From Zygnema cylindricum (Eukaryota > Streptophyta > Zygnematophyceae > Zygnematales > Zygnemataceae): DNA of 64,000 nt. The translations under genes were made by a program, and so were the position numbers. Location: positions 215,046 to 279,045 of the forward strand of contig JBBHKE010000161.1 of assembly GCA_037447655.1 (NCBI GenBank), read 5' to 3'. The notes under the pieces are model-generated. The model ran no database searches and had not been told where the DNA came from. It worked only from the letters and a program-made list of their open reading frames with translations. Positions 11,610-22,126 of the stretch are shown here, in pieces; within the stretch, counting starts at the first letter, position 1; each line of letters opens with the position of its first letter.

Positions 11610-12502
11610 ATTTCACTCACAAAAGCTTAACCAAGAATCCTATCAAAAAGGTGTTTTTTACAGCTAACTAAATCTAGCAAAATAAACCAAACTACTTCAA
11701 ACTATACCAAAGTATAAAATATCAGAAAGACTAACAACTCCTAAAGTTTCAGCTCAATTGATCCAACATACACCAAGATATGCAACTCAGAATTTTCCCA
11801 AAAACAGTTTGCAAATTACATACTCTTGAAGTCTGGATACATAAAACGTTCTACGTCCTAAGTTTTATACTCTACACTCAATTGTCCTACTTTATAAGGC
11901 TGTACCGCCGATACAAGTGTCCCTAAGAGATACGTCCAAAGAACTAATCTTCCACTAAGGTTAAGTGCTCTTAGTCACTCTAAAACTAATCTATCACTAT
12001 ACAATCAATATTACTGAGAATCCTTTACAGTTGATTTGTTCAAATGTATGTCGCCATTTTAGTGACACTTGTCTGGATACGTCCATCCGGCTGTTGCAGA
12101 GCATCTATCAACGAGTCAATTTTCGTATCATTCTTATGAATCTCGTCCGTTGGCTTGATTCATATCAACCGCAGCTGCGTAGTTCAATTTTTAATCATAT
12201 TCAAATATCCGTTGCTTCGTCGCAGCTGTGTTGTCCTATACAATATTAGCCGCAATTGTTTTTTTTTTTTGTTGCGTCGGAGCTGTGTTGTCTGTACAGA
12301 CCGTATCACAGATTATCGTAGTTGCGCTAGACCCGTCTGGGTCGCAGCTGCATTGTTCCAATTTATGTGTGACACGTACATGCTGGTGTCGATACCCATC
12401 CAAAACCTGCATTGTGTTTTAGACGACGACGTGTGTCCCTATAGATATGTATTTCCACCGTCCTAATAATTTGCTGAGACTGAAAGCTTTCCAAAAACAA
12501 CA
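11551..12502 (-). repeat. Third family B LTR (5' LTR of interior 7216-11550)
   Basis: 952 bp with TGTTGTTCTACG at the low end and CCAAAAACAACA at the high end. The adjacent PBS, rc of 11539-11550, is GGTTACGGGCCT, one change from the family sequence. The outer flank TACGG has no partner at 6253, so this LTR does not pair cleanly with the outer duplication. Confidence 0.85.
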
Positions 12503-12654
12503 TACGGCGGTCATCCGGAGGTCACTAGTTTAATCCCACTAGTGTCCGCCTATATTTTGCAGAGAACTGCTCTTATTCATCTGCTTATCTTTTTGGCTGT
12601 AAGGAGCAGCCATGGCTGCCTGTAAGTCCTCAGTTACTATGAGAAGTATGAGGG

Positions 12655-13885
12655 TGCGACTCTGAGACCTCCGTTGGTCCTCAGAGTTGGTTGAACTTAG
12701 GAAGCCCCTAGGATAACCCTGACCCCTTGGTGTTTCAGCAAGAATAACTGCCACCCTAGCAGACAAAAAATCTGACCAACTTCACCTCTTTGAAGAGAAG
12801 ACTTCTTTGAGTTAATAGCAAAAAGAATCTTTGAATTTTCTCCCTTGAGCAGTTAGTTACGAACGGTCAAAGTTGACCTTTTGTACTGGAGCTATCTGAG
12901 AGAGAGGGGTCTACTTACCAAATTTTCTAAGTCCTAAATCCCTCTCTAAACCCTATACTTCTAGAGTACGGACCAATCAAATTAATATTTTGTAAAGAAA
13001 AATACAGGTGTCGATGTACTTATCAACCTACTTATTGAACCCTAAAAAACCCTAAAAACCCGAAGGTACTTTTGCATGTCCCGAAATGTGTGTGTGGACT
13101 AGATCTAGTACTTTCTCACCTCTATATGTGGCAGTTTTGGGAAAGGGGAGTCTGTGAGTCTTACCTTGGGCACATCCACTACAATCATCCATTAATTCAT
13201 TATCCCCAAACTGAATGCCTTCTTCTACACCAAGCTTCTTCATTTCCCTCAGCCTGTCAAAATGCACATGCCCCAACCGCATATGCCAAATCATCAAGTT
13301 TGGTACACCAACATAGTTAGCATTCTACTTTTCATTACCTAAGTTAAGCCTAAACATTCCTTGGCTACCCTTTTCTGTTGTGAAGTAGACTTCATCCCAA
13401 TACTTAGTTGTAGAACCTCCCTTTTAAGTAAATGTATCCAATACTTTATCATCTAATACCGAGGTAGAGACAAGATTTTACTAAGCTGACAAATGTAGAG
13501 TACATTTGAGAAGGTGAGTATAAAAGTCTTACCCTCTACTAAGACATTCAGATCTACCGAACCGACCAGATCTGTAGTAATTACTCTCCCATCCCCGTAC
13601 TCAATCTCTATAGGAGGGATCTTTCTTATCTTGGTAAAGAGGTGCCTGTCACGACACATATGTATGGATGCACTACAACCAATGATCCATCCTTCCTGTG
13701 GAGCTTCCCTAATGGCTCCGAAAACACACTTTTGTTTCCAAGGGTTCTCTTTCTCCTTCAGATTCTCGTCAAGAAGGAGCTCCCCATCCTCCTTCTTGGA
13801 GGACTCATCTTCCTCAGTCTCCCTTTTCACTTGTGTGACCACAAGTGCCTTCTTCTTCCCTCTGGAATAACCCCCTCCACGGTGT
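12655..13885 (-). pseudogene. Family A fragments: LTR end, pre-integrase and protease
   Basis: On minus, 13885-13453 encodes the gag tail GKKKALVVTQVKRE, then the protease region with DSGA changed to GCSASIHMC. At 13297-13052 is the pre-integrase segment MIWHMRLGHVHFDRLREMKK with CSGCAQGKTHRLPFP. Below about 13050 the sequence is the 3' part of an A LTR, ending at 12655 (TGCGACTCTGAGACCTCC, rc of the LTR terminus). The middle of an element is therefore joined to an LTR end, indicating an internal deletion. 12503-12654 is unassigned flank. Confidence 0.65.
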
Positions 13886-14082
13886 CCTGCATGTGTTAAG
13901 TAACGTGAAGATGCATGCAATATCATCAGTTGTGCTCCAATTAAACTTAAATGATAACAAAACAATGTGATTTAAATAAATACAAAAGTGAAAATGGATA
14001 AATAATAAGAAGACAAGGTGGAAGAAAAGAAAAGGTGAACGACTTAGTTGGTTACGGTTTGTTCAGTTCCCCCTCCCCTCCA

Positions 14083-15450
14083 AGCTCATTAGCCAGCAGA
14101 GAAGCTGGCCAACACGACCGGAAGCTCGTGACATCCGTGGGAAAACAAGTGACCATTCGGAACCGCCAACAATGGTGGCACTAAAAACTCCATGTGAAAC
14201 TTTTGATTGCAGTGATCACAAAGTAACATGGTAGTTTCCCCGTCCGATCGATGACAAAAGGTACATGCTGTCGCTTTCGTAAATGGCATCCGCATAAGAT
14301 TCATATCTAGCAGCAAATTTGGTAAATAACATGGAGCACAATTCTTGGAGTACTCTCAAAACGTCCGCGTGTCCGCTTCTTGTAATACCAACATTCCATT
14401 TGGATCCACCTCGATAATCCGTAGGATGTGTGCAGAAACATTAGTGTCCAATGTGTCGAAAGATTGCCTGCAACGATGAACATAGTCTTCCTTCGATAGG
14501 ACTCCTGTTGCAGCCTGTAACTGCTGCTTTGGGTGGTGGCAAACCGAAGGGTGTCCCGATGTTGGGCAATCTGCAAATTATCAGAGGCCATGGGCATTTC
14601 ACGGGCAAAAAACAAAGCACGACGAGTGAGTTCTTCTTAAAAGAAAGTGTGAAACATCAGCGGAAGCGGAAAACTTACAACTTTCTGAATATTACGACCA
14701 AGCAGCGGCTGTCGCCCAAATAAAACATAATAAGGGTTGAAATTGGCAAGGCTAGCTTGAACCGACATGCGATATCCCATGGTAATGTAACAGAGGGACT
14801 CGTCCCAAACCGAAATGTGTTTCTCTAAGCAATTATTACGCAAGGCACGCTTAAATGTTTGGATTGCCCGTTCAGTCAGGCCATCGGCTTGCGGGTGATC
14901 GCGACTAGTATGACGATGATTGATGAGAGCCTCATTGAGCATCTCTTAAAATTCTCCCCGAAATTATGTACCTTGATTCGTAAGGACCTCCGCTAGGGCA
15001 CCGTATCTCATAAAGACACGTTCCTTAAAAGCTTCGGTGTTTAACTTTGCTGTCTCGTGAGACAAAGATATGACTTCTACCCACTTACTGAAATTTTTGA
15101 TCATAATCATGATGTATTGTTTTCATCTACGTGAAATGGGAAAAGGTCCGTCCAGATCGACCGACCATCGATAAAATAAACCCCTTATGGGTAGAGGTTG
15201 GAGCGTACTCTGCCGATTAGAGAAAGAATTTCGGAGATAGTCACAAGTGGCACACTTGTGTAGAATGGCAGCAAATCGGCTTGCATTCCTGACCACCAAT
15301 ACTGTGCCTGAACTAGGCTTAAGTTTTGCTTAGAACCGTAGTGACCAAGCTGTGTGTGAATCTGCTCAATTAGAGAAAGCCGCTCAGTAGGACGAGGGGC
15401 GTGTCTATGGCTTTTGTCTGCTAACAACCAAGCTAAAGATCCTCCAAGCC
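14083..15450 (-). pseudogene. Gypsy integrase with C-terminal PHD-like finger
   Basis: The H2C2 finger begins at LGHYGSKQNLSLV (about 15330-15350) with damaged Cys positions. The catalytic core is spread over 15190-14640: DLDGPFP, TNQGT (second Asp now Asn) and ADGLTERAIQTFKRAL with the catalytic Glu. After a linker containing KNCAPCYLPN (14300-14350), the last 230 bp encode CTFC-x10-LLCDHC-x4-H-x6-PPL, with a degenerate final Cys pair (SHGCHE). This fits a PHD finger, C4-H-C3 with losses. Chromatin-reader domains at the integrase C-terminus usually guide insertion, and chromodomains are the better-known type. Stops and frameshifts make this copy inactive. Confidence 0.75.
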
Positions 15451-15639
15451 AAAGCTAATTTTTGGCTCTCTTTTTCACTCTGTGTTCTTCGTCGAGGTAG
15501 TGCCGGACCTTAAGTTTGGGAGGATAGGAAAAAAATGAGAGGCCCATCACACCAAGGATCCGTGGCGGGACGAGGGTTTTGAATAGAGGCCAAATATTAA
15601 GTAAGATAAGAACCTACTGACATGACGGGAACACGGTCC

Positions 15640-16894
15640 TCGTCTAAACCCTATTGAACTCCGTTATCCGTCGTTCGGGGCAAAGGATTTCGAGAAATTT
15701 TGTCCGCGTTTAGACTTAGCAGACCGGGTCAGTGAATTATTTCAAGGTCATATTTTTGCAAAATTAAAGCCCATCTGGCTAGCTTCTTGAAAAGCTTGTC
15801 ATTAGTCATCACCTAATGTAAGGGTGGATGATCAATTAGAAGGGTGAAAGGCTTTCTCTACAAAGAATGACGGAAGAGAACGACTCCCAAAACCACGGCT
15901 AGGCGTCTCCCTTTGTTACTACTATAATTCAATTCATCACGATTATTTCTTCTACTCGCGTAAGCAACTACATATTCCTCTTCGCTCAACTCTCTTTGTG
16001 TCAAAATGATTGCGATTTTGGGTTTTCCAAAATCTGTTTGGAGACAAAAAGGGAGTTTGTGATTAGGGGGGACGGAGAATCAGAGCACTCGATAAGGCGA
16101 TTTTTAATTTTTGAAATGCGGAAATCTGGAAATCTACTTGGGACCCCATTTGAAGGCAACTTTTTTCTTGAGAAGGTCGTTTAAAAGAGATATGATTCTA
16201 CTGAAATTAGGTACGAACCTGCGATAATAATTAGAAAGCCAAGAAACGCTCCCAGACTTGTGAGGTTCGTGGGAGCCGAAAATTTATTAATTGCCTCTAC
16301 CTTTGCTTCGAGAGGAGTGATCCCCTCAGCCGAGATAAAATGGCCAAGGTAAGGCACTCCCTCGGATCCAAAGGTGCATTTTGCGGGATGACACTTTAAT
16401 CCAACCTTTTTTAATTCAGTCAATACCCATTCGATGTGAGCGGCGTGCTCTTCAATAGTAGCGGAGGCAATGATGAGGTCATCTATGTAACACCTAGAAA
16501 ACTTACAACCTCCGAGAACTGAGTCCATGACTTTTTGAAATACCGCGGGAGCATTTTTCAGTCCGAACGGCATTACGGCCCATTCCCATCGGCCGTCACT
16601 ACCCCAAAAGGCAGTTTTATGCCGGTCTTTTTCCTCTATCTCAATTTGATTGAATCCTTGACGGAGGTCGAGGATACTAAAATACTTTGCCCCGCCTACG
16701 TGATCAAATATTTCTTCGACAAGAGGCATGGGATGACGATCTTGAACCGTTCTAGCATTTAGTTCACGATAATCACCACACATTCGACGTTCAGTAAAAT
16801 TACCCTCATAATCCTTTTTCTGAGGCATGACTGTGGGAGCATCAAATGTGGAGTTTGACCGATAAATTAGGCCAGCTTCCTCTAGTTCAGCACA
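15640..16894 (-). pseudogene. Gypsy reverse transcriptase-RNase H
   Basis: 16828-16181 is a 215-residue open stretch with RT blocks RRMCGDYRELN, KYFSILDLRQGFNQIEI, WAVMPFGLKNAPAVFQ, catalytic YIDDLI and VPYLGHFISAEGI. It reads past the last conserved RT block and ends in frameshifted sequence. Further down (15640-15850) the RNase H tail is readable as KLARWALILQKYDLEIIH and NADKISRNP with two stops. A TGA at about 16893 separates it from the upstream chimeric ORF. The active-site Asp pair is intact but the gene is broken. Confidence 0.85.
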
Positions 16895-19078
16895 TCACTT
16901 GTCTACCATTTCCCATTCAGTTTCTGACAAACGATGTTTCGGTTTAAATATCGGGCGATCATCTTCGAGATCTATCGACATCTTATAAGCGGTGTGACGA
17001 CCCAAATCGTTCATGGAAAAGGCAAAGGTGTCGATATTACGTAAAACTACGTCATTCAGTAACTCTTGTTCGACTTTGGTTAGATTGGTGTCGAATTTCC
17101 ATTTAGGAGCATCAGGATTATCGGTTGTCATAGCTTCCATGGTATTATTTGGATTTAACTTCACCTTGAATACCCATTTGCTGTCGATCGCTTTTTGATC
17201 CGGAGGAAGGTCCACAAGCTCCCATGTCTGAGCCTCCATGATCGACTTCATTTCATCGTTTGCCGCCTCGATCCAGTGATTCCGCTCCGGAGATGAGAAG
17301 CCTTCTCGGATGGTCAGAGGGTCCCCTGAGGCTGCCGAGTAGGCAAAGTGAGAACTTGCTTGCAGGTGGCTATTGGATCTTCTCCCCCCCGGAAATTCTG
17401 AGGCTGAAATTGTCGGATTACGTGCGTTGCGCTTGTTGCGCTGGTTTCGATCCGTAGGCAGTGACTGCTGTTGTTGCGCTTTGAAGCGAACTTGTTGTGG
17501 AACCCCAATATGTTTCGACTCATGTGTTACCATTGGTGAATTTTGCATCTGTGGGACAATATTATGGATGCTATCTAAAATGACATATTCCTGTAGTTTT
17601 TGATGCTTTTGCTGCTCTGTCATTTTAAATAGGTCTATCGAGTCTAGTTCATCTTTGACAACGATGTTCCTTGCCACAATGATTTTTTGTCTCTCAAAAA
17701 CAAAGACTCTATATCCTTTAGAGTGATCATCGTATCCTAACAAAATGCCCGACAATCCCTTAGGTTCCATTTTCCATCTATCATTAGACGTATATAAAAT
17801 AAAGCATTTACTTCCAAAGACCTTGAAATGGTTGACATATGGTTTTCTACCCGTCCAGATCTCATAAGGAGTGGTTTCTACCGATCTTGAACCTATCCTA
17901 TTTTTGATATAAACTGCACAATTTAATGCTTCAGCCCAGAATTTGGGATCTACGTCCTTATCCGCAAGCATGGACCTAGAGCTCTTTGTGATAGTTCTAT
18001 TTAGTCTTTCTGAGACCCCATTCTGTTCCGGAGAGTATGGGGCAGTCAATTTGTGACTTATACCTTCCTTGAGTAAGAAGTTTTCAAACTCTTTTGACGT
18101 ATATTCCACGCCATTGTCTGATCTGAGCTTTAGAATTGGCAGACCGTGTAGTTTCTCCGCCCACGTTTTGTAGTGTTGAAAATGAGTGAAGACTTCACTC
18201 TTTTCTTTCATGAAGTAGACCCTAGTAAACGTCGAAAAATCATCTGTAAACGTAACCATATATTTCATCCCCCCGGCAGATGGTACCTTTGCAGGGCCGA
18301 AAACATCAGAATGAATGAGTTGCAAAAGTTTCGTAGACCTATGTTCAGACTCATTAGGAAACGGTAATCTGTGTTTTTTTCCTAGTGCACATCCATCACA
18401 CGTTTTAGGTGATTGGTTTGACAAAGTGACTCCTTCTATTTTACAAGCAGTGACCATCTTTTTCATATTATCATAATTCACATGGCCTAACCTTTTATGC
18501 CACAGCTCATCTGAGGATAATGCACCAGAATACAAAACATCATTTTTTTTATTATCGGGCATATCCATTCGATACATTTTGCTGGGATCTCTTGTTCCTG
18601 TAACTGCAATTTTCCCATTTTTGCTAACAACTTGCCTGCCATGTTTCAAATTGACCTCAAAACCTTTACTTTCTACCAAAGAAGTTGAGAACATTTTTTT
18701 CTTAAAATCTGGGACATAGAGAACATTATGAAGAGTTCTCTCAACTGCCTTGCCCTCTACATCAACTAGCATGGAGATATCACCTAGAGCCCACGTTTCC
18801 ACACTCATTCGACATGCATAGTAGATATTTTTCTCTGGTGTTGATTCCAGATGTTTGAAAACTGCCTTGTTCCAGCACATGTTGGGCGACGCTCCCGTGT
18901 CCATTATCCATCCATTGTCTTTAGCGCCCTCGATTGCTGCCGCCATAGCAAATAGATCATCATCTTCCTCGTTAAAGAGTGAAAGAGACTCGTCGTGATG
19001 AGATGAAGACGCCGAGAATGTGCATTTCCTCGTTGTGATGATCCCTTGAAGCTCTGATGAAACTGGCTCTACTGCCAT
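16895..19078 (-). CDS. Chimeric ORF: copia protease-integrase fused in frame to gypsy pre-RT region
   Basis: A 727-residue open frame, the longest in the window. Residues from about 40 carry the zinc-knuckle-distal gag tail and then the protease site MDTGASPNMC (intact). The pre-integrase finger CDGCALGKKHRLPFP and an integrase core with all three acidic positions (HSDVFGP, RSDNGVEY, SERLNRT) follow, then the C-terminal integrase region and the first RT block (TWELVDLPPDQKAIDSKW). At 17142, after KLNPNNT, the frame passes without a stop into gypsy sequence (DTFAFSMNDLGRH, RPIFKPKHRLSETEWEMVDK). It ends at a TGA. Copia RT and RNase H are absent. Whether it is expressed is unknown. Confidence 0.8.
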   Translation of the reverse strand: MAVEPVSSELQGIITTRKCTFSASSSHHDESLSLFNEEDDDLFAMAAAIEGAKDNGWIMDTGASPNMCWNKAVFKHLESTPEKNIYYACRMSVETWALGDISMLVDVEGKAVERTLHNVLYVPDFKKKMFSTSLVESKGFEVNLKHGRQVVSKNGKIAVTGTRDPSKMYRMDMPDNKKNDVLYSGALSSDELWHKRLGHVNYDNMKKMVTACKIEGVTLSNQSPKTCDGCALGKKHRLPFPNESEHRSTKLLQLIHSDVFGPAKVPSAGGMKYMVTFTDDFSTFTRVYFMKEKSEVFTHFQHYKTWAEKLHGLPILKLRSDNGVEYTSKEFENFLLKEGISHKLTAPYSPEQNGVSERLNRTITKSSRSMLADKDVDPKFWAEALNCAVYIKNRIGSRSVETTPYEIWTGRKPYVNHFKVFGSKCFILYTSNDRWKMEPKGLSGILLGYDDHSKGYRVFVFERQKIIVARNIVVKDELDSIDLFKMTEQQKHQKLQEYVILDSIHNIVPQMQNSPMVTHESKHIGVPQQVRFKAQQQQSLPTDRNQRNKRNARNPTISASEFPGGRRSNSHLQASSHFAYSAASGDPLTIREGFSSPERNHWIEAANDEMKSIMEAQTWELVDLPPDQKAIDSKWVFKVKLNPNNTMEAMTTDNPDAPKWKFDTNLTKVEQELLNDVVLRNIDTFAFSMNDLGRHTAYKMSIDLEDDRPIFKPKHRLSETEWEMVDK

Positions 19079-20382
19079 CTAAGCTTATACAGACATGTTT
19101 CATTAGCTTTCTTATGCTTAGGACAGAATTTATATCCATGACCTTTTTCATTACAATAAAAACAAGCATTGAAAGATTGTCTATTTCCTCTTCGATTAAA
19201 CTGTCTAAAACTTATTCTGATTCTGATTAAATTGATTTCTCTAATGAGTGTTTTTGTCAAATTCTGTGCTAAATGCCTCTACTTGTTTTTCACCATTAAG
19301 AATTTTAGAATCCGCCTCCTCTTCCAATATCAAATTAATAGCTAACTGTAGTGTCCAACTAGCTTTGTCTTTTTATTTCAGCCTATCAGACGTTGCTCTC
19401 ATAGTATTAGGAAGACCCCTCATTAGCAAAACAGTCTGCTGAAACTGTGGAAAAGACCTGCCTGCACAAGCATGCGAATCTATTAGTATTCAAAATATAC
19501 TATTATATTTTGTGTAACAGGGTAAATAGTTTAGTACTTAGCGGCTAGAAACTAGGATGCTATAGTTGCGGTTGGAGAGCAGCGTAGCTGCAATTCCAGA
19601 TCAGCGCAACATAGCAGCGTAGTAACGTAGTAGAGTAGCTTAAAAATTTAGCGCAGCATAGCAACGCTGCAGAATGTAGATTGAACTGTATTGTTCTAGA
19701 AAAAATATTTTGGATAGATCTCGGTTGACCGTGAAGGTCCACGTGTACATTTGTACAGTAATAGGTTGACTAGCCGACAGTTAGTTTAAATAGGAGAGTA
19801 GACTTAGTGTAAAGATAGACTTTTAGAGTAGAACCTTCGCAGCGAGCGCTGGATGTTGTAATCTTCTCTTGAGCAATAAAACGCAGCTTTTGCCTGTCCT
19901 TGCGGTGTGTTCTTGCTTTTGCTACGAGAAGATCCTTGGTATCTTCCACTGTGCACTGTGGTGTTTTGTCCCTTTTACATTCTGCCATTGTGCCACCCGT
20001 GTATTTGTAGTCCCAAATTTGTCCAGCCAAAAATAGTTTTTCTTGAACATTAGCCTTTTCAAAATCATTCTTGAAATATTTCAAGATATCGATCACCTTT
20101 TTTATTTTTATCCGTGACATAGCCAATTTTTCTAAAATAGCGAACTTCAAAATTGACCGAGCATGCGAATATTTCTTTGACCAAGACGGATCTGACTCCG
20201 CTAGGGAACCATCCAAAATATCTAAAAGATTAACATTTTCGAAGAGTGTTTCCATCATATCCTCCCAATATACGTATTTTTCTCTCGAGAAAATAGGAAT
20301 TCTTGATGACAGGCCCATAACCTGTTGTTCTAACGACCACTGGAGCTGGTGGAGCATCAACAGTAGTAGTGGAAGTAGACAT
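19079..20382 (-). pseudogene. Family B gag interrupted by a solo LTR
   Basis: The ATG at 20380-20382 lies in the 5' LTR end. A 1-nt shift just before the PBS moves the frame, and EQQVMGLSSRIPIF is then readable. The core WEDMMETLFENVNLLDILDG and ARSILKFAILEKLAMSRIK runs to 20000. Reading is broken after GGTMAEC by a 467-bp insertion and resumes below 19513. A zinc knuckle, CFYCNEKGHGYKFC (CX2CX4HX4C, intact), lies near 19140-19175, just upstream of the chimeric ORF. Confidence 0.82.
19513..19979 (+). repeat. Solo LTR of an unrelated retrotransposon inside gag
   Basis: Ends TGTAACAGG...CCCTTTTACA (TGTAA/TTACA inverted ends), 467 bp. A TATA-like TTTAAATAGG at about 19785-19795 and AATAAA near 19877 set the orientation as plus. 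The flanks TTTTG (19508-19512) and TTCTG (19980-19984) match at 4 of 5 positions. The insertion is absent from gag of the other B copies (11160-11260 and 36400-36480). Confidence 0.7.
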
Positions 20383-21285
20383 AATCTCACTCAAAGAAGC
20401 TTATCAATAATCCTATCAAACAGCTGTTTCTACAGCTCACCAAGTCTGATACAATGAACCAAACTGCTTCAAGCTATACCACAGTATATAATATCACAAA
20501 GAATGACAACTCCCAAAGTTTCAGCTCAATTAATTCCAACATACACCAAGATATGCAACTCAGAAGTTTCCCGAAAACAGTCTGCAGATTACTCAGTCTG
20601 GAAGTCTAGATACATAAAATGTTCAACGTCCTAAGTCTTATACTCTTCACTCAGTTGTCCTACTATAAGTGTTGTACCGCCGATACAAGTGTTCCTAAAA
20701 GATACGTCCAAAAGAACTAAACCGCCACTAAGGTCTAAGTGCTCATAATCACACTAAAACTAATATATTCACTATACAATCAATATTACTGAGAATCTTA
20801 TACACGTGATTTGTTCAAATACTTGTCGCTTGGCTTAGTGAAAATTGTCTGGGTATGTCCATCCGGCTATTGAGTCACTTAATTATTCTCTTATGAATCT
20901 CGTCCGTTGTCTTGATTCATATCAAACGTAGCAGCGCATTCTGATTCCTGATCACTTTCAAATATCTGCAGCTTCGTAGCAGCTGCGGTGTCTCGTACCA
21001 AAAACCCGCCGAAGCTGCGTTTGTCTTGTTGCATAGCAACTCGCGTTTTCTTATACCAAATTATCCGCAGTTGCGTTTGTCCTGTTACGTCGCAGGCTAC
21101 ATTCGCCCGTACAGACCATATCAAAAATAGCCACAGCTGCGCTTGTTCCGTCTGCGTCGCAGCTGCGTTATCGGTACCATTCAAAAACTTGCACAGTGCT
21201 TCAAGTGACCGACGCGTGTCCCTATAGATCTATTTTTCCGTCGTCCTATAAATTTGTTGAGACTTAAAGCTTTCCAAAAACAACA
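20323..21285 (-). repeat. Family B 5' LTR (outer, right end of composite)
   Basis: 963 bp, CAACA end at 21281-21285 and TGTTGTTCTAACGACC at 20323. The PBS on minus, GGTTATGGGCCT, is at 20311-20322. It contains repeated GCAGCTGCG words at 20940-21175. The outer flank TCGAG duplicates 6253-6257. Confidence 0.88.
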
Positions 21286-21290
21286 TCGAG

Positions 21291-22126
21291 AACACAGTCA
21301 ACCGTATGCAGGACTTAATGAATTCAAGGTGGATATGGAACTCAGTGGTAGGAATGATTCTCGTTCGGTAGAATACAATTGAGATCCAAAGGGGAGGAAA
21401 GAGTGGGCAAGCCTTGGCAGCTGGGACCGATTGGAGGAAGAATGATTCCAGGAAACCGGTCGGAAATTATCGAGGGGAGGGGCAGAAAAATCAGACTGAG
21501 GAGTTTGGACCAAGGACTCCTGAGGGTTTGTGCCATTTTTGTCAAAAAACAGGGCACTATATGGGTGAGTGCACTAAGTTGACCGAGCTACGGTTAAAAG
21601 AGGGGCAGACCAATGGACCTCCGAGAGGAAAGAAAAAGGCACTTGTGACACAAGTACATGAGGCGAAATCCGAGGACGAGGACGATAAACTCCTATTGGA
21701 TGAGGAGTTGGAAACGAAAAACGAGGTCAAAATTCCACGAAAGCAGAAATGTGCTTTCGGTGGATTGAAAGGTGAAGCAGGCTAAATTGTAGACTCAGGT
21801 GCATCCATGCACATATGTAAGGATAAACACCTGTTCACTAAGATAATAAAGATTCCCACCGTAGAGATAGAATACCGGGATGGGAGGATAGTCACTACTA
21901 CTCTTGTAGGATCAATAGATCTAAAAGTGTTAGTAGAAGGAAAGACATCCATCCTTACATTCTCCGATGTATTGTTTATTCCGGAGCTGAACAAAAACCT
22001 CATCTCTACATTTGTATCAGATGATAAGGGTTTTGATACTAGCACTAGGAAAGGAGTCTTTATTGCTAGTTTTGAGGAGGAAGTTTATTTCACTGCTGAA
22101 AAAGGTAGCCAAGGATGTTTAGGCTA
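21291..22126 (+). pseudogene. Family A gag 3' part and protease
   Basis: Continuation of the gag broken at 6257. At 21414-21785 the frame carries a basic stretch, the intact zinc knuckle CHFCQKTGHYMGEC, and RGKKKALVTQ. A TAA at 21783 precedes the protease site IVDSGASMHIC. The protease frame then runs to 22127 (VLVEGKTSILTFSDVLF, KGVFIASFEEEVYF). Stops interrupt it in at least three places. The same arrangement is seen on the minus strand at 27480-28452. Confidence 0.88.

Larger units (their letters stand above)
13886..17141 (-). mobile_element. Ty3/gypsy retrotransposon fragment
   Basis: Minus strand, order pre-RT linker, RT, RNase H, integrase with H2C2 finger, integrase core, PHD-like finger, purine tract, LTR start. 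The polypurine tract (rc of 14066-14082, GGAGGGGAGGGGGAAC) is followed by an LTR-like start, TGAACAAACC, at 14065. The LTR is cut at about 13886 by family A sequence. The 5' end is joined in frame to copia RT at 17142. The order integrase after RT sets it apart from the copia elements. Confidence 0.85.
6258..21285 (-). mobile_element. Family B copia composite inserted in family A gag
   Basis: Outer LTRs at 6258-7215 and 20323-21285, both in minus orientation, with exact 5-bp TSD TCGAG at 6253-6257 and 21286-21290. Joining the flanks restores the gag reading DDFE|NTVNRMQ. Inside are a third B LTR (11551-12502), two partial B interiors (7216-11550 and 17142-20322) and, between them, family A and gypsy fragments. 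The third LTR is followed by TACGG, which does not match TCGAG. Ectopic recombination between B copies, or a further nested insertion, therefore took place. Confidence 0.85.

Noticed and set aside
14307-14615. Separate protein of 102 residues on the minus strand
   Set aside because: Frame-shifted reading of the gypsy integrase C-terminal linker; the linker peptide KNCAPC is in another frame.
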